64,000 bases of DNA from Cryptomeria japonica (GCF_030272615.1 NC_081405.1:23575772-23639771), one strand, 5' to 3'. Shown: positions 1-12,716, counted from the stretch's first letter. Notes: generated by a model from the letters alone, not told the origin. A program made the numbers and translations.

Positions 1-470
1 CGATTGGCCTCGTCTTCCCACGCATACGATTTGTCCCTACTTGCATTGAAGATGACAAGATTTGTGTAGATCTTCCTACTTCCTTGCATTAAGTTAGGTA
101 AGATTTTTACATACTTTAGTATATTTTTTCATATTTCTCTCTCATATGTCATAAATGTTGTAGGTAGAATGATGAAAATTTAATTCTCTACCATGACTGT
201 AGCCACTATAGGCCAATAGCAAAAGAGATAAATAATTTTGTTAGAATTATTTAAATGTTTATAAATTTTAAAACTATACAGATGTATACAAATTTTTAAA
301 ATACTTGAAAATGATTGATCAAAATAAAAAGGAAAATTGCATCCAACAGATGCATAAGTATCCTGCCTATCGGCAGGAACTAATTAAAACAACGCTCATG
401 GAATGAAAGGACTTTTTATATTGAAAGAGTTGAGCGTTATTAGGGAATCAAAAGCTATTTACAATTCTCA
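1..470. other. AT-rich 3' flank of the first UGT gene, no gene seen
   Basis: No coding frame or recognisable repeat is visible. This is the 3' side of the first minus-strand UGT gene and presumably contains its 3' UTR and terminator region. Only the part next to the stop codon (about 380-470) resembles the flank of the third UGT gene, around 10930-11064. Confidence 0.6.
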
Positions 471-2053
471 TTACTTGGTCACCTCTTTAACAAATCTGTC
501 AACATTGGAGTAAGAAGAACCTCCTTCCATCTTCGCTTTTTTCGCCGACTCTTTCCAATGGACTGCATTCTTTCGGAGCTCTGCACCCTCCTCGCTGCAA
601 ATCACCCATCGCACACATCTCTCAATCTCATCCCACTCAAACGTCACATCACCATCCCCATGCTGCGTCCGCCTCAATTTCAGACCCATCTTCCACACAT
701 CCACCATAAATTTGCAATTTGTGGGCTGATCGAAGCGCAGGTCACAGGCGAGCAGCGGAACCCCACAACTCAGCGCTTCCAGTGTCGAATTCCACCCACA
801 GTGAGACATAAACGCCCCCACCGACGGGTGATTCAACACTTTCAGCTGAGGACTCCACTTCACAATCAAACCCCGATCTCCAATCTCCTCTGCAAAAACC
901 TCCCAAAAATTTTCCCACACCGTTGTCTGCCCCGCAGAGGGACGGATCGCCCACAAAAAATTCTGCCCACTACTCTGCAACCCACGACCTATTTCCCGGA
1001 TTTGTTGTGCACTAATGTCGGCTATGCTGCCGAAGGAAACGTAGACAACAGAATGAGGAGGCTTTGAGTTAAGCCATTCCATACACTCCTCCGTCTCTTC
1101 CTCCCACGGGCTGCCGCCGAACTGTGTGTCCTCTCTATTTCTTCCGTCCAGAAAGGCGGAGGGTATGGCAGGACCCACTGTACAGACTGGAACATTTGCT
1201 TCCCTTAGGTAATTCATCGCTTTATCTTCGAGCTCATCAAACGTGTTCAAAATCACCCACGACGCGCTGTTAAAACTCTCGACGAAACTTAGATTGTCGT
1301 CCAGACAACCAGCAGTGAGAAGTGGAGGAAAAAACGTCGACGGCAAATCGGTCATTCTCATCTCGCCGATAGTCGGAATGACAACAACGTCATTCGAATC
1401 CTGTTCGCAGGTGTTCCACTTGTCAACTGTGAACACAAAACCCAAAAGAAAAAAAACTTTTGTTGTAAGCAAAGCTTCACTATAATTTTGAGCAAATAGG
1501 GATGTAAGAGTGAAAACGGAAAGGAATAAAATAAAAATATACTAATCCTGTGTTCTGTATTAATAAAGAGGGTAGTATATTTAACAAACAAACCGTATTT
1601 AAAATGATGATAGATTGCGCCAACAGTTGCAGATTGCGTGTAGAAAAGAGCTCGGGGGACGTTTAAATTGTGCGAAACCTGGGCAACCCAGGGCATAAAC
1701 GCATCGTGAAGAATACAAGTGACAGGAGGCCCCGCTACGTTGAGGCGGTGAATGAGATCTTCCAGGTCGGATCCCTGTATGCGCTGTAAGTGCCCGAAAA
1801 TGTAAAGAATATCTGAGGCGATGTCCATTCGACCAGGCGGAAGGTGATCGGGAATGGACTCGAACCGAAGACGTATACCCAGACGCTGGAGCGTTTTGTC
1901 CGCCTTTAACATTCTATGGTGGTCAAAGGCGAAACTAACGAAAGTGATGATCACGCCTTGGGAGGCTAAGTCCTTTGAGAATTGCAGTATGGGATTTGTG
2001 TGGCCTGCTTGGGGAAACGCCAACACAACAACATGTGCACTTCCACTCGCCAT
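471..2053 (-). CDS. UDP-glycosyltransferase, plant family 1, first copy, two exons
   Basis: Cytosolic family-1 glycosyltransferase (GT1 fold), which moves sugar from a UDP-sugar to a small lipophilic acceptor; the acceptor cannot be read from sequence. Exon 1 is 2053 to about 1594 and exon 2 is 1426 to 471. The 167-bp intron is phase 1, with acceptor TTCACAG and probable donor GTTTGT, giving about 471 residues, a normal family length. The catalytic His lies in the N-terminal AFPQAGHTNP (residue 18) and its Asp partner in CILHDAF. The PSPG box in exon 2 runs from WSPQLKVLNHPSVGAFMSHC through GWNS to the final FDQ; the terminal Gln usually goes with UDP-glucose preference in this family. The start at 2053 (MASGS) is shared by all three copies; an upstream ATG at 2074 adds seven residues. 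There is no frameshift or stop, so it is probably functional. The donor choice is inferred from phase. Confidence 0.9.
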
Positions 2054-2093
2054 TGTTGCTCTGCTCTGCTCCATCTTTTTGCCTGCCGTTACT

Positions 2094-2100
2094 TATAAAT
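2094..2100 (-). promoter_or_regulatory. TATA-like box of the first UGT gene
   Basis: On the minus strand this reads ATTTATA about 40 bp before the MASGS start codon. The same element, in the same context (GGGATTTATA), precedes the third UGT gene. A start site about 30 bp downstream would fall between the two possible ATGs, which favours the downstream one. This is inferred from position and conservation. Confidence 0.5.
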
Positions 2101-2899
2101 CCCGATTCCTTCATTTTTTTTTGCTGAGTGTTTATCTTCGATCTGCTGACCTCAGTTTTTGACTAATTATTTTGCCTCGCCTGTAAATCGTAATTCCATC
2201 CGCATACTCTCCTTTTTTCAACAGAGACTATTTTTTATTATTATAAATGCGATAATTAAATTATCTTTATCGGGATAGTCAATTGCGCCTGCGGATCAGA
2301 TTTTTTAACCGCATAATAAGACAAGAAGCTGAAAAAGGAAATTAGTATATAATTGTTAATTATTATTATTGTGACATAATTTCAATGTCATTCAAGATAA
2401 AATAATGATAAATTTATTTAGTCAATAGAGTTGCGTTTTAACGGAGTCATTCTCTTATTATTAATATAAAAGTTTATTATTAATTGTTTAAGAATACGTT
2501 TGGTTTTCCCCTTTTCTTATATTATTATGTTCTTCTAATATGGTTAACACTATAAAATTATAAAAAACACAATTGTTTGGATAAACGTTGAAAAATTATC
2601 TCAAATTTCTTTTATATAAAATCTTAGGATAAAATAATTGAGTTCTAATAGTAAAATAATTATTTTAGAATTAATAATTATTTAATGTAATATTACATAG
2701 AATAATGTATTGAAAAGTTAAGTAAATACAAGAAAAATATTTAATTTGAAAAGCAATATAAATATGTAGGAAAAATATAAATGACTAGATGTATATTTTA
2801 TGATCTAAAACTCATCGAGGTCACTTTCATGATTATTTGATTTGTACGAATTATACATTTAATTTGGGCATACAAATCTAAAATTTGGTTTGTAGAATT
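2101..2899. other. Upstream region of the first UGT gene, no gene
   Basis: The first 230 bp are recognisably related to the upstream region of the third UGT gene (shared blocks such as GACTAATTAT and GGATAGTCAA). The rest is very AT-rich with no coding frame. Confidence 0.55.
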
Positions 2900-5800
2900 G
2901 ATTTTTGCTAACTCTTATATTTGTTTTTTCACTTTCCTACCTGCTCATGATATGTTATATCTAACTAGAGATATTTAAGATCATCTTCGTGGAATTTTTA
3001 AGACAAGGATTGATTCTTCTTTAGTCAAATCCCTAAATTGACTAATTTAACATCTATGAACAAAGATTAAAAAAAAAAGGTATGAAGCAATCATGTAGAG
3101 ATCTACTTAGATTGAACATGTAAGAAAGTAATGCAATAGCAAATTCCTTAATTAATGCTATATGTTCTTTGAATGATGTATATGTATTACATATTGGATG
3201 TGTAAAAGTGAACTAGGGTTATCTCTTAAATGTGACTCAAAAGGTGAAAAGCAAAAAATTTCATGCTTCAAATTGACACATAATGATTAAAGGAATTGTT
3301 TTGTCAACATTAAATTTGACTTTGAATTATAAATGTTTTGATTTCATTTCATCAAATTGCATAACCAACCTAAATCAATTGCTCAAATCATAAATTTGAA
3401 CTTAGTGGGGAACGAGTAAAATTCACTTGATTAGAACTAGTTCCTAAGAACATGTGTAGATGGGATTAGATAAGAATTCAGTTATGTTCATCTTTCAGTA
3501 TAAATAATGTCCCTTGTATGTTATTCATTGCATAAAGAATTATAACCATAGTCTAAGAAAAGGCAAAAGGCCTTCTTAAGTCTACCAAATATTTTAGCAA
3601 ATCCTTATGTTCGAAATGGCCAACTCTCTATCGCACTTGAGAATTTTTAGTTTAAAAAAAGATAGAATCTCTCTCTAGTTTTTATTTCTAAATGATTTGT
3701 ATTTTATGTTGCATTAAATTAAGAATATTAATTCAAAAGATAGTTTTTGGTACAATTATCTGATTCTCTACGTCTCTCTTCATTGAAATAACTAAATTTA
3801 GAATTTATTAAATTAAATTGCCTTCCAAAAAGATTTAGCCTACATGGTTGTTTGGAAGAGATAACTATAAGTGATTGTAAGAAACTATTGAAACTTCCTA
3901 AAGGATTCGGTTAGCTCAAGTATCTCAAATAACTGAACGTGTTTGGTTGCTCTAATATTGATATGGTTTCTAATGATTTCGGGTTGTTGTCCTCTATATG
4001 TACACTGAATGCATCAAGTTACTCTCAATTAGATGGCAAGGCAATGGATAAGTTTATTGAAATGAAGAGACTATTGGTATTGGCTATCCAAAAAAGCTAG
4101 ATGTTGATAGTAAGGTGGGGAGAATTAAAAGCACACTTTGATCATACTGGATGGTGAATTCTTCTATAAGGAAATATCAAAGGCTTGGTATTATGAAGCA
4201 CTCATATCATGGCATTGTTTTCATAAAGATAGCATGTTCTCGCCAAATGATGATTTTATACAATTTCCCAAGTAGTCACCCAACCATGGACAAGTGTATG
4301 GAGATTGATTTTGGTTCTCATTTGAAAAAAAAAATCTCCTTCGTAGGGTTTTATACTATTTTTCTTACAAATTGTGCCCATTTTTTTGTCATCGGCATCC
4401 TTGATCGCTTGATGTCGAGTAACCTTTTGATCGTTGTAATGACAATAATTATTTTGTTTATTGACCTTGGGAAAATCTTTTTGGATGGTTATTCATCGAG
4501 TATATCAGTTTTACCTACCAAGATGGTCCATTCTGAAGAAGTGAAAAGTCAAATGATGCATGGTCTATTTCAATCTTATAAACTTATTTTATAGTTGTTT
4601 GAGAATTTTGATGGCATCTCCAAATTCATGCATGACATGGAATACCCTCTTTTGAATTTTTTGATGATATTTTATACAAAAAAATTTAATCCATTTATTT
4701 AGCAATTGAATTTAACCCCATCATATCTAAGGGTTTCACATTGGTAGAGATCATTGGGGATTTGAACCCAACCTTGTTTGAAAGGATATGTTGCACCTAG
4801 CATACAAGATGTTGCATTATACCTAATGTTAACTATTTATCATGCAATAGACATGATTTTATGTAGTCCATATTAATGAGCGTAGTATGTTTTTACAAAT
4901 AACTTTAAATTTATTTTATAACTTCGTAATTTTACTTTGATAATGTAATGAGCTACAATTGCCTAGACATTTTATTAGTTGGCTTATGCTATTCTATAGA
5001 ATATTTAAGATTTGTCTGTATCATTTTTCCTACTAACTTTTATCAACATGAGAATTTTTTATTGTATGATTATTGTATAAAATCGCCTTATTGAAAATGA
5101 GATTCGAACCATTGTAGTCTGATTTGCATTTTGGTTCAAATAATAGTGAACCTTTATTAGGATTTCAATATATATTATCTATTTACACATGTACTGAGGT
5201 TTTCTTCCGATAGAATTTATCTCATACAAAGTTTGATAACCAATTGGCATTGTGCTCATAGACTTTCTTAATGAAATTTCTTATTGTATGTGTTCAAATT
5301 ATACATCAATAATGTGATAAACCTTACCAATGGCCTTAAAGTAAATTTTTTGATAAAAAACTATTTTTTGGCTCCACACCTCCACCCAAAACCATGACTT
5401 CCAAAGGTTGCTTGAAAAAGAAATGAAATTAGAACTACAAAATAGAAACACGACATTGGATACTTAAATCAAAATTTGAAAGCCAAGTGTAAAACTCAAG
5501 AAAGCCACAAGCTATAATTGTCACAGTTTTTCTTGATGTACATGATAATTTTATTGTGATTTATGAAACCACGTGCTACTAGGGTGTAACCATGCGAATA
5601 GAACATGTAGCATATATATGCATAGATGTGGCATGAAGTTGTTTGGGGGCATGTATCCTTGTGCATTAAATACCACACCCCTTCTTTTTGGAAGTATCCA
5701 AGAATTCATCCAGATTTGAGCATTCTATTTGTAGATAAAAATAATGTTTTAATATTTACACATATTAATTCAGGAGTTCAAATGTGAAGGATATAAGAAT

Positions 5801-6180
5801 TTAGTTTTAAGATTGACATAGAAATATAATGTTTGTTGATTTCAAATTCATTCACATGTAAACATATATGTCGCTTTATTGATTGGACTACACCACACTA
5901 AAATGCAATGGATAATTTTACCAAATTAAACAATCATTATTACATTTTAATATTTAAGTTTTGAAAATTAGAACATAAATATGTCTTATGATCTAGTCTT
6001 TTGATGATTCCCCATTAATTTTACTAATACAACTCAATTTTTTTATTAGATTTGAATTTTTACTTAAAAAGTGTTAATATGGAAATTAAAATAATGTATC
6101 CTCTATGCATATAACATTTAAATAAAATTAAATAAAAATTATGCTAATAGAAGCAAAGGATTTTTTATATTGAAAAAGTT
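2900..6180. repeat. Spacer copy 1 of the tandem UGT duplication
   Basis: This spacer between UGT copies 1 and 2 is collinear with 8160-10975 between copies 2 and 3. Examples are CTAACTCTTATATTTG at both left ends and the CCACACCTCCACCCAAAACC block near 5370 and 10175. About 510 bp around 3187-3696 is absent from the other copy. It contains the LRR fossil at 3762-4101 and otherwise no intact gene; the 147-codon open frame at 4151-4594 continues the fossil region and is not a recognisable protein. Confidence 0.85.
3762..4101 (+). pseudogene. Leucine-rich-repeat gene fossil, copy 1
   Basis: Read in one frame this gives LRR-type text: SLK*LNLEFIKLNCLPK, then LKLPKGFG*LKYLK*LNV, then FGCSNIDMVSNDFGLLSSIC. 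The spacing of LPxxFG, LKxLxxLN and GC is typical of the LRR part of plant NB-LRR immune receptors. No NB-ARC or TIR domain is nearby. Stop codons at 3789-3791, 3912-3914 and 3930-3932 show it is dead, and the same three stops occur in the copy at 8524-8922. NB-LRR parentage is inferred from the repeat style. Confidence 0.7.
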
Positions 6181-6189
6181 GGACGCTAA

Positions 6190-7787
6190 TCAAAAGCTCA
6201 CAAAAAAAAATCTGTCAACGTTGAAGTGAGAAGAGCCGCCTTCCATCTTCGCTTTTTTCGCCGACTCTTTCCAATGGACTTCATTCTTTCGGAGCTCTGC
6301 ACCCTCCTCGCTGCAAATCACCCTTCGAACACATCTCTCAATCTCATCCCACTCAAACGTCACATTACCATCCGCATGCTGCGTCCACCTCAATTTCACA
6401 CCCATCTTCCGCATCTCCACCATAAATTTGCAATTGGTGGGCTGATCGAAGCGCAGGTCGCAGGCGAGCAACGGAACACCAGAACTCAGCGCTTCCAACG
6501 TCGAATTCCACCCACAGTGAGACATAAACGCCCCCACCGACGGGTGATTCAACACTTTGAGCTGAGGACTCCACTTCACAATCAAACCCCGATCTCCAAT
6601 CTCCTCCGCAAACCCCTCCCAAAAGCTTTCCCATACCGTTGCCTGCCCTGCAGAGGGACGGATCGCCCACAAAAAATTCTGTCCACTTCTCTGCAACCCA
6701 CGACCTATTTCCCGGATTTGTTGTGCACTAATGGTGGCTATGCTGCCGAAGGAAACGTAGACAACAGAGTGGGGAGGCTTTGAGTTGAGCCATTACATAC
6801 ACTCCTCCGTCTCTTCTTCCCACGGGCTGCCGCCGAATTGTGTGTCCTCGCTATTTCTTCCGTCCACAAAGGCGGAGGGTATGGCAGGACCCACTGTACA
6901 GACTGGAACATTTGCTTCCCTTAGGTAATTCATCGCTTTATCTTCGAGCTCATCAAACGTGTTCAAAATCACCCACGACGCGCCGTTAAAACCCTCGACG
7001 AAACTTAGATTGTCGTCCAGATTACCAGTAGCGAGAAGTGGAGGAAAAAACGTCGACGGCAAATCGGCCATTCTCATCTCGCCGATTGCCGGAATGACAA
7101 CGTCATTCGAATCCTGTTCGCAGTTATTCCACTTCTCGACTGTGAACACAAAACCAGAAAAAAACTTTTGCTGTAATCAAAGATTTACCTTAATTTTGAG
7201 CGGATGGGTATGCGAGAGCGAAAATGGGAAGAATTAAATTAAAATTTTACTACGACTGTGGGATCCCGACGATAATTTTCTGTATTAATAAAGAGGGCGA
7301 GAAATTCAACAAACAAACCGTATTTAAAATGATGATAGATTGCAGCAACAGTTGCAGACTGCGTGTAGAAAACAGCTCGGGGGATCTTTAATTTGGTTGA
7401 AACTTGGGCAACCCAGGGCATAAACGCATCGTAAACAATACAAGTGACAGGAGGTCCCGTTACGTTGAGGCGATGAATGAGCTCTTCCAGGTCGGATCCA
7501 TCTATGTGCTGTAAGTTACTGAAAACGTAAAGAACGTCTGAAACAATGTCAATTCCAGGCGGAAGTCGGTCCGGAATGGACTCGAACCGAATACGTATAC
7601 CCAGGCGTTGGAGCGTTTTATCCGCCTTTAACATTCTGTGGTGGTCAAAGGCGAAACTAACTAAAGTGATGATCACGCCTTGGGAGGCCAAGTCTTTTGA
7701 GAATTGCAGCATGGGATTTGTGTGTCCTGCTTGGGGAAACGCCAGCACAACAACATGTGCGCTTCCACTTGCAGTTCCACTCGCCAT
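6190..7787 (-). pseudogene. UDP-glycosyltransferase pseudogene, middle copy
   Basis: It has the same two-exon layout as its neighbours: exon 1 from 7787 to about 7319 and exon 2 from 7139, with a 179-bp intron. It is closest to the third copy. Three lesions are visible. A Glu codon has become TAA at 6793-6795, just after EETEEC, removing the PSPG box from the product. A small deletion fused the last exon to 3' flank, so the conserved RFVKEVTK ending reads RFFFVSF. The sequence upstream of about 7795 is unrelated to the promoter shared by copies 1 and 3. Exon 1 is open and has a small ASGT insertion after the start. A truncated protein lacking the sugar-donor site could still be made, but function is unlikely. 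Confidence 0.9.
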
Positions 7788-7795
7788 TGTTTGTC

Positions 7796-8159
7796 TATTC
7801 TCTTCCCTTTTCTCCTTCCATTTTATCTTGGTTATTTCGTATAACACATTTACTAGTTTAGTTTCATTATTTTTTGTGTTTTATTGCATTATAATCACAC
7901 TTGGAACTTTCTATACAACTTTGTACCTCATCCGTATAGGACGACAACACGTCGCGCTGGCATCTTAGACCCACGCGCTCGTCTTCTAGACAGAGGTTTG
8001 ACAAAGTCGTGCGAGAGCCTTGATTTGCGGTTAACTATTTAACTCTATTACTTTTTATCCCCTGGTCGAGCCTTGTGCCAGTTCACAGAGGTATTGGAAG
8101 GACCATTCGCTCTCCGAGGACTCATCACTCCTAGGGTGTCGAATTCCCTCCGTTACAGT
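7796..8159. other. Unrelated segment replacing the promoter of the middle UGT copy
   Basis: No similarity to the upstream regions of the other two UGT copies is visible. It holds a C/G-richer block (about 7930-8155) quite unlike the AT-rich surroundings. No gene is seen. It marks a rearrangement breakpoint or a small insertion of unknown type. Confidence 0.5.
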
Positions 8160-10975
8160 AGAATTAATTTTTTCTAACTCTTATATTTGTTTTTTTACTT
8201 TCCTACATGCCCATGATATGTTATCTCTATTTTGAGATGTTTAGGATCATCTTCGTGGAATTTTAAAGGCAAGGATTGATTCTTCTTTAGTCAAATCCTT
8301 AGATCAAGTAATTTAACATCTATGAACAAATATATATATATATATATATATTTGAAGCAATCATGTAGAGATCTACTTAAATTGTACATGCAAGAAAGTA
8401 GTGCAATAGAAAATTCCTTAATTTAATGCTATATGTTCTTTGAATGATGTCTAGGTATTTGTATTTTATTTTCTATTAAATTAAGAACATTAATTCCAAA
8501 GTTAACTATTGGTATAGTTATTTGATTCTCTATGCTCTTCATTGAAATAACTGAATTTAGAATTTATTAAATTAAATTGCCTTCCAAAAAGCTTTGGCCT
8601 ACTTAGCTGTTTGGAAGAGATAAATATAATTGATTGTAAGAAACTATTGAGACTTCCTAAAGGATTTGGTTAGCTGAAGTATCTCAAGTAACTGAACGTG
8701 TTTGGTTGCTCTAATATAGATATGGAATCTGATGATTTTGGGTTGTTGTCCTCTGTATGTACACTAAATGCATCAAGTTACTTTCAATTAGATGGCAAGG
8801 CAATGGACAAGCTTGTTGAGATGAAGAGCCTATTGGTATTGGCTATCCAAAAAAAGCTACATGTTGTTACTAAGGTGGGGAGAAGTAAAAGCAAGAAACA
8901 CTTTGATCATACTAGATGGTGAATTCTTCCATGAGGAAAGATCAAAGGCTTGGTACTATAAAGCACTCATATCATGGTATTATTTTCATAAAGAGGGCAT
9001 GTTCTCACCAAATGATGATGTTCTAAAATTTCCCAAGTAGTCATCTAACCATGGACAGGTGTAGGAATATTGATTTTGGTTCTCATTTGAAAAAAAAAAT
9101 CTCCCTTGGTAGGGTTTCATGTTATTTATCTTACAAACTATGCCCTTTTTTTCTCTTCGGCATCCTTGATAGCAAGACACAATTTCTACACAATCTTGAA
9201 GTTGATCGCTTGATGTTGAGTAACCTTCTGATCATTGTAATGACAACAATTATTTTATTTATTGATCTCGGGAAAAGATTTTTGGATGACTATTCATTGA
9301 GTATATCATTTTTAGCCATCAAGATGGTCCATTGTGAAGAAGTGAAAAATCAAATGATGTACGGTCTAGTTCAATCTTATAAACTTAGTTTATAGTTGTT
9401 TAAGAATTTTGACGGTATCTCCAAATTCATGCATGACATGGAATACCCTCTTTTGAATTTTTTGGTGATATTTTATAGAAAAAAATTAATCTGTTTATTC
9501 TGCAATTAAATTCAACCCCATCATAGAAGAGTTTCACATTGGTAGAGATCATTGGGAAATCGTACTCGACCTTTTTTGAAAGGATATGTTGCACCTAGTG
9601 AACAATATGTTGCATTCTACCCAATTTTAACTCATAATCATGCAATAGACGTAATTTTCCCTAGTCCATATTAATGAGCATAATATGTTTTTACAAAGGA
9701 CTTGAGTTTTATTTTATAACTTTGTAATTCTACTTTGATCATGTGATCAACTATAATTTCCTAGACATTCTATTAGTCGGCTTATGCTATTCTATAGAAT
9801 ATTTAATATTTGTCTATATCATTTTTCCTACTAACTTTTATCAACATGCAATTTTTTTATTGTATGATTATTGTATAGAATCACCTTATTGAAGATGTTC
9901 GAACCAATGCAGTCTAATTTACATTTTGCTTCAAATAATATTGAACCTCTTTTAGGATTTACATAAATATTATTTATTTACACTTGTACCAAGGTTTTCT
10001 TCTAATAGAATTTATCTCATACAAAGTTTTATAACCAATTGGCATTGTTCTCAAATGAATAGACTTTCCTAATGATATTTCTTATTGTATGTGTTTAACT
10101 TATACATCAATAATGAAATAAACCTTACCAATGGCCTCAAAGTAAACTTTTTGATAAAAACCATTTGTTGGTTCCACACCTCCACCCAAAACCATGACTT
10201 GAAAAGGCCACTTGAAAAAGAAATGAAATTAGAGCTACACATTATAGACACAACATTGGATACTTAAATTAAAATCATTGAAAGCCAAGTGTAAAACTCC
10301 ATAAACCCACAAGCTATAATTGTCACATTTTTTCTTGATGTTAATGATAATTCTATTGTGATTTATGAAACCATGTGCTACTAGGGAGTAACCATGTGAA
10401 TAAAACATGTAGCATATATATGCATAGATGCGACATGAAGTTGTTTGGGGGCATGTATCCTTGTGCATTAAATACCATACCCCTTCTTTTTGGAAGTATC
10501 CAAGAATTCATCCAGATTTGAGCATTCTATTTGTAGATAAAAATAATGTTTCAATATTTACACATTAATTCAAGAGTCCAAATGTGAAAGATATAAGAAA
10601 TTTAGTTTTAAGATTGACATAGAAATATTATGTTTGTTGATTTCAAATTCATTCAAATGTAAACATATATATCGCTTTATTGGTTGGACTACACCACACT
10701 AAAATGCAATGGATAATTTTACCAATTTAAAAAATCATTATTACGTTTGAATATTTGACTTTTGAAAATTAGAACATAAATATGTCCTATGATCTAGTCT
10801 TTGATGATTCCCCATTAATTTTACCAAACTCATTTTTTCATTAGATTTGAATTTTTACTTAAAAAATGTTGATATAGAAATTAAAATAATGTATCCTCTA
10901 TACACAACATTTAAATTAAATTAAATAAAAATTACACTAATGGAAGCAAAAGATTTTTTATATTGAAAGAGTTGA
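8160..10975. repeat. Spacer copy 2 of the tandem UGT duplication
   Basis: Collinear with 2900-6180 (see that entry), but lacking about 510 bp near 8450. It carries a short (TA)n at 8332-8352 where copy 1 has an A-run. It contains the second LRR fossil. Frames at 9051-9395 and 10235-10468 are only shared open stretches of the duplicated spacer. Confidence 0.85.
8524..8922 (+). pseudogene. Leucine-rich-repeat gene fossil, copy 2
   Basis: Better preserved twin of the fossil at 3762-4101. It reads SLK*LNLEFIKLNCLPKSFG, then DCKKLLRLPKGFG*LKYLK, then SDDFGLLSSVCTLNASSYF, then KLVEMKSLLVLAIQ. Stops at 8548-8550, 8671-8673 and 8689-8691 coincide exactly with those of copy 1, so decay came before the duplication. 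After the final stop a short stretch in the same style (EERSKAWYYKALISWYYFHK, near 8932-8990) may be the old C-terminal flank. Confidence 0.72.
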
Positions 10976-11064
10976 ACGTTAATCAAAAGCTCAAAAAAAA
11001 AACACACACAGTTCAAATCTAGAAGCTCACATACCATGAAATCAAAAGTTGTTTACAATTCTCA

Positions 11065-12656
11065 TCACTTTGTCACCTCTTTAACAAATCTGTCGACGTT
11101 GGAGTGAGAAGAGCCGCCTTCCATCTTCGCTTTTTTCGCCGACTCTTTCCAATGGACTGCATTCTTTCGGAGCTCTGCACCCTCCTCGCTACAAATCACC
11201 CTTCGAACACATCTCTCAATCTCATCCCACTCAAACGTCGCATTACCATCCACATGCTGCGTCCGCCTCAATTTCACACCCATCTTCCACACCTCCACCA
11301 TAAATTTGCAATTGGTGGGCTGATCGAAGCGCAGGTCGCAGGCGAGCAACGGAACACCAGAACTCAGTGCTTCCAACGTCGAATTCCACCCACAGTGAGA
11401 CATAAACGCCCCCACCGACGGGTGATTCAACACTTTGAGCTGAGGACTCCACTTCACAATCAAACCCCGATCTCCAATCTCCTCCGCAAACCCCTCCCAA
11501 AAGTTTTCCCATACCGTTGTCTGCCCTGCAGAGGGACGGATCGCCCACAAAAAATTCTGGCCACTTCTCTGCAACCCACGACCTATTTCCCGGATTTGTT
11601 GTGCACTAATGGTGGCTACGCTGCCGAAGGAAACGTAGACAACAGAGTGAGGAGGCTTTGACTGGAGCCATTCCATACACTCCTCCGTCTCTTCTTCCCA
11701 CGGGCTGCCGCCGAACTGTGTGTCCTCGCTATTTCTTCCGTCCAGAAAGGCGGAGGGTATGGCAGGACCCACTGTACAGACTGGAACATTTGCTTCCCTT
11801 AGGTAATTCATCGCTTTATCTTCGAGCTCATCAAACGTGTTCAAAATCACCCACGACGCGCCGTTAAAACCCTCGACGAAACTTAGATTGTCGTCCAGAT
11901 TACCAGTAACGAGAAGTGGAGGAAAAAACGCCGACGGCAAATCGGCCATTCTCATCTCGCCGATTGCCGGAATGACAACAACGTCATTCGAATCCTGCTC
12001 GCAGTTATTCCACTTCTCGACTGTGAACACAAAACCAGAAAAAAACTTTTGTTGTAATCAAAGATTAACCTTATTTTTTAGCAGATAGGTATGCGAGAGC
12101 GAAAATGGGAAGAATTAAATTTAAAAATTACTACGACTGTGGGATCCCGACGATAATTTTCTGTATTAATAAAAAGGGCGAGATATTCAACAAACAAACC
12201 GTATTTAAAATGATGATAGATTGCAGCAACAGTTGCAGACTGCGTGTAGAAAACAGCTCGGGGGATCTTTAATTTGGTTGAAACTTGGGCAACCCAGGGC
12301 ATAAACGCATCGTAAACAATACAAGTGACAGGAGGTCCCGTTACGTTGATGCGATGAATGAGCTCTTCCAGGTCGGATCCATCTATGTGCTGTAAGTGCC
12401 TGAAAACGTAAAGAACGTCTGAAACGATGTCAATTCCAGGCGGAAGTCGGTCCGGAATGGACTCGAACCGAATACGTATACCCAGGCGTTGGAGCGTTTT
12501 ATCCGCCTTTAACATTCTGTGGTGGTCAAAGGCGAAACTAACTAAAGTGATGATCACGCCTTGGGAGGCCAAATCTTTTGAGAATTGCAGCATGGGATTT
12601 GTGTGTCCTGCTTGGGGAAACGCCAGCACAACAACATGTGCGCTTCCACTCGCCAT
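11065..12656 (-). CDS. UDP-glycosyltransferase, plant family 1, third copy, two exons
   Basis: Intact paralogue of the first copy. Exon 1 is 12656 to about 12200 and exon 2 is 12020 to 11065, with a 179-bp phase-1 intron, giving about 470 residues. The catalytic His is at residue 18 in AFPQAGHTNP and the Asp partner near residue 116 in CIVYDAF. The PSPG box spans residues 343-386 (W to Q, exactly 44), with HCGWNS and FDQ, so the sugar-donor site is complete. The gene ends in KEVTK like the first copy. The start at MASGS (12656) is preferred because a TATA-like box lies only about 20 bp before the next upstream ATG (12677). A still longer open frame reaches 12716. Exons are far more GC-rich than the flanks. 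Acceptor unknown. Confidence 0.92.
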
Positions 12657-12695
12657 TGTTGCTCTGCTCTGCTCCATCTTTTGCCTGCCTTCACC

Positions 12696-12702
12696 TATAA
12701 AT
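12696..12702 (-). promoter_or_regulatory. TATA-like box of the third UGT gene
   Basis: Minus-strand ATTTATA inside GGGATTTATAGG, about 40 bp before the chosen ATG. It matches the position and context of the box in front of the first copy. The middle, dead copy lacks it. Confidence 0.5.
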
Positions 12703-12716
12703 CCCGATTTCTTCAC

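Noticed and set aside
558-1067. Plus-strand frame of 169 codons (also 6226-6783 and 11104-11661)
   Set aside because: Exact shadow of UGT exon 2 on the other strand; present only because the coding strand is constrained.
4151-4594. 147-codon plus-strand frame after the first LRR fossil
   Set aside because: Its duplicate at 8930-9395 has several frame differences, and composition is Ile/Leu/Phe-rich like AT-rich non-coding DNA.
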